This document shows positions 58,101-64,000 of a stretch of 64,000 nucleotides of DNA, piece by piece. The stretch spans positions 3,206,001 through 3,270,000 of the forward strand of contig JBANSL010000002.1 of the NCBI GenBank assembly GCA_037127255.1, read 5' to 3'. A model generated the notes under the pieces. That model saw nothing but the letters and a program-made list of their open reading frames with translations, was not told the origin of the DNA and did no database searches. Each line of letters starts with the position of its first letter. Within the stretch, counting starts at the first letter, position 1. This stretch comes from Persicaria tinctoria. Taxonomy: Eukaryota > Streptophyta > Magnoliopsida > Caryophyllales > Polygonaceae. Position numbers and translations under genes: made by a program.

Positions 58101-60075
58101 GTGTCTGTCTGATCCAACTTTGTGTTTGCTTTTCTTTTTCTTCTGTTAAATATTTTGTGGATTCAAGAATGATACATATTTTTTTTTAAAATGGAAGAAG
58201 AAAACAAGGCTAAATCAGAGAGAAAAATTAAAGCTTCGATAAAACAATTACATGATGAACTCGTTGAATTTATGGCAGTAACTGTCTCAAACCCTTTCAG
58301 CAAACTGTAAGGCTTCCACCAAAGTTCAGTGCTATCATAAAAGCAGATCCAATGGCATAAAGCCATAAACTGATTTGAAAACCTTTAATATTTTTAAGAC
58401 TTTCTAGGTTTGATATATTTTTTTTAATTGATATGATATAGAATATTTGGTGACACATGCTTATCATGTAAATGACGATGAGAAGGTGGTAGATAAGACA
58501 ACTGGTTAGGGGATAATATGCACATAAGAAAGCCTTGTAATATATACTCCATGTTAGCAAACACACCCAAGGTCTTGACTCTTGAGAATGTTTAAGCCTT
58601 TAAGGCATACAGGAAACTCAAAGGGTGTTAACTGATTCTTTATGATTCTCCTTGTAGAAACACGGTGCTAGTGCTGGGTAACTATAGTTTTATTCGTAAT
58701 AAATGTCTTCTGAATTTTCACAAAATTTGTCTCCATAGTTTCTATTTCTCATCCTCTGAATCCTTTGCTTTTCGCATGCCCATTTACATGAAGTAAATCG
58801 ATTGGAATCTAGATCTTAACTTCTTTTTTTATTAATTAATTTTACTTGAGAGTTGATTCAATGTATTTTAACCTTTTGTACTGATTCATGAATCATGCAA
58901 TCTGCGAACTTTAACATGTAAAGGGCTTTTGTGTGTACTTACATGTAAAGGGCTTTTGTTGTTCTCAAGATTTAAAAAAGAAAAGAAAATGGATATTGTC
59001 CTCTCTACATTCTTCAATTTATTGTTCCTTTGACCTTTCTCTACTGAACATTGTAGGAGTGGAACCTTTATGGAATCTAGTAGTAGATCACTTTTTGCAG
59101 GTAATTAACATTTAATTAATAGATAGCAGTTAATTGGATGATGCTGCATGGTCTCAGATGCATCTATAGACTTTCTTATACCTAGATTTTGTATGCAGCT
59201 TGCTGAGAACACTAATCAACATCTAAGAAACATGGGATTGAATGCCTTGGACCAGTCAATTTGTGCTGTTCTTGGGTCTGATCAGTTTCAGGACCACACA
59301 TCAGCTATATCTGTAAGAGAATCTCGTAATCCGAGGACTATTGTGCTGTTGTAAATACTATTGCAAACCACTTTGTTGCATTTGAAATAATATTTATCCC
59401 ATTTTTCCTTTTACTGTCAGGAAAAAGGTTCATTAGAAGAGACACAGTCACTTGAGTGTTCTATCATATCACCATTAAGGGTACTCTACTTTTCAACCTC
59501 AACCATGGAAGTTCGTGCCGATTCTCTAAAAATTCTTCTGCATGTTTTGGAGGTAGCTTATCTTAATGAAGGGTTGTCACATACAATTATGTGCCAATTA
59601 CAAACTAATCTTCATTTTCAAATTGCTCCAGAGATATGGAGAAAAACTTCACCATAGTTGGCAAGATATACTTGGGATGTTGAGGTCTGTCATGTCCTTA
59701 CCAGAACTTTTTGTTCAGTCATGTTTTCTTTCTCAGTCCTCTTTTCCCCTGTTTTAAATCTGTTGTATTTCTTTTTCTGTAGATCAGTTGCTGATGCATC
59801 TGAGAAGGAATTGGTCACTCTAGGATTCCAGGTATGAAAAGGCAAAGAGCTGAAGATCAGGATTTCTTGCTTAAAAAGATTTGCTTATGTTTTACTTTTC
59901 CCTCGTAGAATTCATATTTAGCATGATTTTGCGCATCTGCATTATCTTATTTATACGTGACATAGTTTTACATATCCCTATCCCAAAAGATGTCCTGCAT
60001 CTCTAGTAAATAGTACCTTGGTGATTTTCTGTGTGCTTTAGGCATAATACGATGTTAAACAGTCTAATCGTTTGT

Positions 60076-60106
<31 letters not shown>

Positions 60107-63100
60107 GGTGTTGGTTAGATTCTTAAATGGGTTGGGGATCACTGAATGAGGTAATATCTTGGGGAACCCCGGGTCTCAAAGCCGATGCCTGATATTTGGT
60201 TGGGAGTTTTCAAGCACTCATACTCCCACTCCCCTCCATTTTCAAGGGTTTGTGCTCCATTCCAGGAACTGGTGGTGGGATGGGAATTGGCGGCTGTGGT
60301 GTTAGTGGTAGAGTGGTGGTGGGTTTGGTGGGAATCGATGGGGCAGCCGAGGGAGGAGGTGGAGAAAGAAACCCACTTTGGATGAGGATGATAAATGGTT
60401 GAAGGTTGAACCGACTTGACTGATATAGGGTTATGACAAACTAGCTAAGGAAGATGACAATCCAAGGACTCTGTCGGCGAAGAAGATATTTAAAGGATAA
60501 CAAGCAAAGATGGAGGCAGACGAGCAAAGGGTGATTAGCAGGGAAAAGTGGAGGCAGGCGAGTTAATGGTGTGAGCGAAGAAGATTCAGGGGTGACACAT
60601 GGGTGGTTGGTGACGACCATTGTTTGGTTTAGAGCTGTGATTACACAAATCACATGAGAAGATGATGAAAGAAGTGGATAAAGGTGCATGAACACAAGTA
60701 GAGAGAAAATGTTGGCTGTGTGGCGGAGTAGCACAAGCAAAATGAAGAGGTGTACAGTTACATGAAGTAAAGATGATGGTGCGTGCGCCTTTTTATGGTG
60801 GTCCCGTACATCATCAACTAGCTTCTTGATTCCAATCCAAGAGAAATGCAAGCAACTTCTAAACTGGGATCAATGTGTTGCTTCAATTAACTGATTTGTT
60901 CTTCCTTTTTGATAGGTTATTTTAGATTAAAGAAGTACTTTTGTACTGCAGCCTTTACTGATTATTTCTTCTATCTTGTAACTGTTTAACCTTCAAAGAG
61001 TGCCATTGTTTTTAATGCTTCTGCTCTAGAATCTTGTGGATACTGTCCTCTTTGTTGGTATTTGTTTACTGTGATTTTATCTCTAATATGTAGAGCCTTC
61101 GCGTCATTATGAATGATGGAATATCAACGGTACCTGTCGACTGCCTTCAAGTGTAAGTTTCGATGTCCTATCTTTACAAAGGAATTCATTCTATTTTTTA
61201 AGTTGTTTTCTTGAAGCCTTTTGATTTTAGTATTTTGTCATTGTAAATATCCAATTGAATTATCGTGATCCATTGAAGTCAAGAAATCTGTGTGAACTTC
61301 TCACATATTTGCTCCTTATCAGTGCTGGAGGTAAGGTTGGACATGATAGCGATAGATAATTTAGATATCAGATAGTATGGTGTTTGCATTAAATATAAGA
61401 AGATTCCACAAGCCTTAGACGATGCACTTCCACTGTATTTAGTAATTACAGATTTGTGAGCATAAAACGGGAAGACTGCTTGTGAATGGCTAAATGATAG
61501 ACAACAAAAGTTAATTACTCCATATTTATTTGCTATAGTTTATTGCCTGTCATTATATATCATACGGTAAACATCTTCGCACATAATAAACAACATACTT
61601 TATAGGTTCGACTTGTCCATTTGTAGTATCATAATTGACACTTGAAATACAAAAAAACAACCACCCCAGTAGTGTCAGAAAATCAAATACTCTGTAATGT
61701 GCATATAAGTGATTGGTTTCAGCCGTTTGGCTCACCATTAGTCAATATCTGAATTTGTGTCTCTTCCTTCTGTATTTCTTGTGGCAGTCTTTGATCCCAT
61801 TCTCTTACTCCCCTGACTTTTGCAGTTGTATTGATGTGACTGGAGCATACAGTGCTCAGAAAACTGAATTGAACATAAGCTTGACTGCTATAGGTCTTTT
61901 GTGGACAGCAGCAGATTTTATTGCAAAAGGTATTACCCATGGGTTTGGAGCAGAAAGTTTTGTATGGCGAATTTATCTCGAGAACGATTAGCCTGTTTTC
62001 CTTTTTCTAGTAAACTCACGTTGTTGGATTCCTTCAGATGGTGAGAAGAAGAAAAGAGAAACAGTTGCATCGGACCAAGTGAATGGCCACACTTCCTTGT
62101 TGGAAGTAGCTGATCCTTACAAGTTGCTTGTCTCCGTTTTTTCCTTACTTCACACACTTGGAGCTGATGAGAGACCCGAGGTACTTCATGCGATTCAGAA
62201 TATAGAATGTTTTTTATATACTGGGAAAGTTGTCAACCTAAGGATCTATAAACAATGGAAACACTTCTGTTTTTACATTATAATTATCTGTTTCTATGTT
62301 GATTTCAAATTTCAATTCTTCTGTTTAAGCATGCTAGAAGTTTCTATATTCAGTGTCCTCTTTTCCTTGGTTACACTTTGTTCAAGGGGGCCCGTTCGCT
62401 ATAATATACTCTAATAAACTGCCGGTACTTCCTCAAAGGACATCAAGTGAATTGATGCAGATGCCCATACCACATCATAAGTCACTGTTCTTTTTTCTGA
62501 ACATTTAAAATTTAGGTTGAGGTAATGAGGTCGTACATCAAGTTGTCTCATACTGTCATGAGAATCTAAATAGAGTGTGTGTAGTATCATGTTTTACCCC
62601 ATCATTATCATTTTTCGTTGAATATCTGAGAACATAACAAAAATGATACTCCCCTTTTTGCTTTTTCTAAAATCTAAATATACCTGTTGTTTGCTTTATT
62701 CTTCTGAGCCCTTTCATAACTGTTCTCTGCTCAGGTCAGGAATTCATCAATCCGTACACTGTTTCAAACTCTTGGTACTCATGGGCAAAAGCTTCCAGAG
62801 AGTATGTGGGAGGATTGTCTGTGGAAATATGTTTTCCCAACACTGGATCGAGCTTCTCATATGGTATGTTAGAAGAGTGTCTGTGTACTAGTGTGCCTAG
62901 TGGCATATTCTTTAACATATTTATCATCTGCTGCTCCTTTTATAGGTTGCAACATCATCAAGAGATGAATGGCATGGGAAAGAACTAGGAACTCGGGGAG
63001 GGAAAGCAGTTCACATGCTAATACATCATAGGTGAATTTTTTAACAGCTTCATATACGTGTCTCAATAATTAGAGATGATGATAAATTGACAATGGTGGT

Positions 63101-64000
63101 CTGACATAGAATTCCTTTTCAATTTTTTGCAGTCGTAACACTGCTCAGAAACAATGGGATGAAACACTTGTACTTGTGCTTGGTGGAATTGGTCGCCTTT
63201 TACGCTCTTTTTTTCCTCTTCTTAGAAATTTACGTGATTTTTGGTCTGGTGAGCGAGTTATGTATTTCTTGTAAATTATTCAAATTGAGAAACCATGAGG
63301 CTGATCATATTCTGCTTATCACAGGATGGCAATCACTATTGGTTTTTGTCAAAAATAGTGTCTTGACCAGTAGTAAAGAAGTTTCTCTTGCAGCAATAAA
63401 CTGTTTACAGACGACTGTTCTCGCTCATTCAGCAAAGGTGATTTGATTATGATCGGATTTTATGCTCTTTGTTAGAACTTAGAACTGTGTAAAGTGGGTG
63501 TGAATTTTACTTTCTAAAGTTATGCTCGTTGATATACCTACTTTCTTATTGGTGAAGAATGATTTTCTTGATTCTCAACTTTCCTAAGATTTGATTGTGC
63601 TGATCAGGGGAACCTGCCGATGCCTTACCTTGAATCAATACTTGATGTTTACAAGCATATTCTTGGGAAGTCACCAAACTATACTACCAGTGCAGCAGCC
63701 AAAGTGAAGCAGGAGATCTTACATGGGATCGGTATATCATCATTACTCCCGCCTTATACATTGGGAATTTTTCACGTTTATTGTAGATCTAAGTAGGACA
63801 TTTTCAGATCCTTTGTTAGGGTGCATTTCCTTTATATTTCTTCATTTAATCCTTTCTGTCATCCCATTGTGTCCTTGTATAAAAAAAATTTAATGCATGC
63901 TCTTTTCATATATATTTCCTCGCAATGATCTACCTTGCTTACGAGTGCTCCCCACTTCTGTCAGGAGAGTTGTTTGTCCAAGCACAAAGGATGTTAAACA
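48571..64000 (+). CDS. MON2: MON2 homologue, Golgi/endosome trafficking scaffold (5' 37 exons, partial)
   Basis: Coding exons: 48571-48675, 49460-49645, 50051-50140, 51176-51249, 51345-51500, 51716-51830, 52012-52067, 52996-53050, 53142-53198, 53277-53378, 53707-53787, 53874-53926, 54302-54371, 54956-55019, 55331-55479, 55576-55700, 55782-55839, 55980-56077, 56759-56843, 57011-57076, 57156-57215, 57727-57813, 57910-58096, 59057-59100, 59199-59312, 59421-59552, 59632-59684, 59783-59831, 61094-61152, 61826-61929, 62038-62180, 62735-62863, 62946-63031, 63133-63248, 63325-63437, 63608-63731, 63965-64000+. About 1160 codons, phases all consistent, no lesion; plant homologues are about 1600-1700 residues. 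The N-terminus (MAFMAVLESDLRALSAEARR, HAEMTDDSVQLKTLQTLLII) is the DCB-type region shared with large ARF-GEFs. An HUS-like segment (LITECEVFLSMLVKITALDL) and the MON2 C-terminal helical repeats (WEDCLWKYVFPTLDRASHM) follow. MON2 resembles BIG/GEF proteins without a catalytic Sec7 domain and works with Dopey-type partners. Confidence 0.96.
50378..50502 (+). mobile_element. Small MITE in MON2 intron 3
   Basis: GGGCTTGTTTGGA at the left and TCCAAACAAACC at the right are inverted complements around about 125 bases, with internal GCACGTTATTCAT / GCACACATTATTCAT repeats. It resembles Tourist-type MITEs found in the CYSD introns. Confidence 0.45.
55108..55136 (+). repeat. Run of 29 C in MON2 intron 14
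   Basis: An uninterrupted C tract within the intron, 194 bases before the next exon. Similar G/C tracts occur at 535-553, 33911-33937, 39967-39983 and 60090-60108. Confidence 0.8.
55831..55945 (+). repeat. Duplicated splice donor in MON2 intron 17
   Basis: The phrase TTCACCCAGGTATGTATGAC followed by ATGG occurs at the exon 17 donor (55831) and again inside the intron at 55923. A second identical donor context therefore lies 92 bases downstream. Using it would add sequence containing a stop codon (the frame ends TGA near 55861). Confidence 0.7.
59832..61093 (+). other. MON2 intron 28, containing a TG/G tract and a GA-rich insert
   Basis: 1262 bases without coding sequence. A TG repeat runs into 19 G at 60090-60108. 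From about 60110 to 60860 the base composition becomes purine-rich (GGTGGTGG, GAAGAAGA, GATGATGA), unlike neighbouring introns. This is possibly an old insertion, but I found no termini. Confidence 0.45.

Noticed and set aside
1..64000. CRISPR arrays, true tRNA or rRNA genes, bacterial-type operons
   Set aside because: None is present; tRNA-like hits consist only of box A/B pairs within SINE-like elements, without a cloverleaf that I can support.

Overview
This is nuclear DNA of a flowering plant, almost certainly a eudicot. The genes have many short exons with GT-AG introns in AT-rich DNA. The repeats are plant types: L1 LINEs with a C-terminal RNase H, Copia, a TRIM, hAT, PIF/Harbinger and Mutator-type non-autonomous elements, and tRNA-derived SINEs. 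The gene set (group C bZIP factor, ribosomal protein eS1, CYSD-type cysteine synthases, MON2) is plant-typical. I cannot name the species from sequence alone.

Layout. 1-2854 (minus): 5' part of a group C bZIP transcription factor gene, running off the left edge. 4525-6695 (plus): complete seven-exon gene for cytosolic ribosomal protein eS1 (RPS3A), with site II and telo-box promoter motifs. 8.1-36.5 kb: a tandem array of three pyridoxal-phosphate cysteine synthase/beta-cyanoalanine synthase-like genes (A 9265-11672, B 28926-31313, C 34882-36543). A and B belong to one recent segmental duplication. They were later pushed apart by about 16 kb of transposons, and C is older and more diverged. 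All three keep a full reading frame but share unusual substitutions in the cofactor- and substrate-binding loops.

Transposons. 14412-24458 holds a full-length L1 LINE with a 13-bp target duplication and an ORF2 free of internal lesions. A MULE-like element (14512-16486, 11-bp duplication) and a solo LTR (20673-22062, 5-bp duplication) have landed inside it. 26276-26814 is a TRIM. 38252-48138 is a second L1 LINE on the minus strand with an 18-bp duplication. It carries an opposite-oriented Copia element (41323-45241, near-identical 137/138-bp LTRs) that lacks gag and the core of its RNase H. Smaller MITEs and SINEs sit in the CYSD introns and flanks, and the A/B duplication supplies empty sites that date two insertions.

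48571-64000 (plus): the first 37 exons (about 1160 codons) of a MON2 homologue, a large Golgi/endosome trafficking scaffold, running off the right edge. The genes are unrelated housekeeping or metabolic loci rather than a pathway cluster. The coherent story is a local enzyme-gene triplication remodelled by nested transposition.
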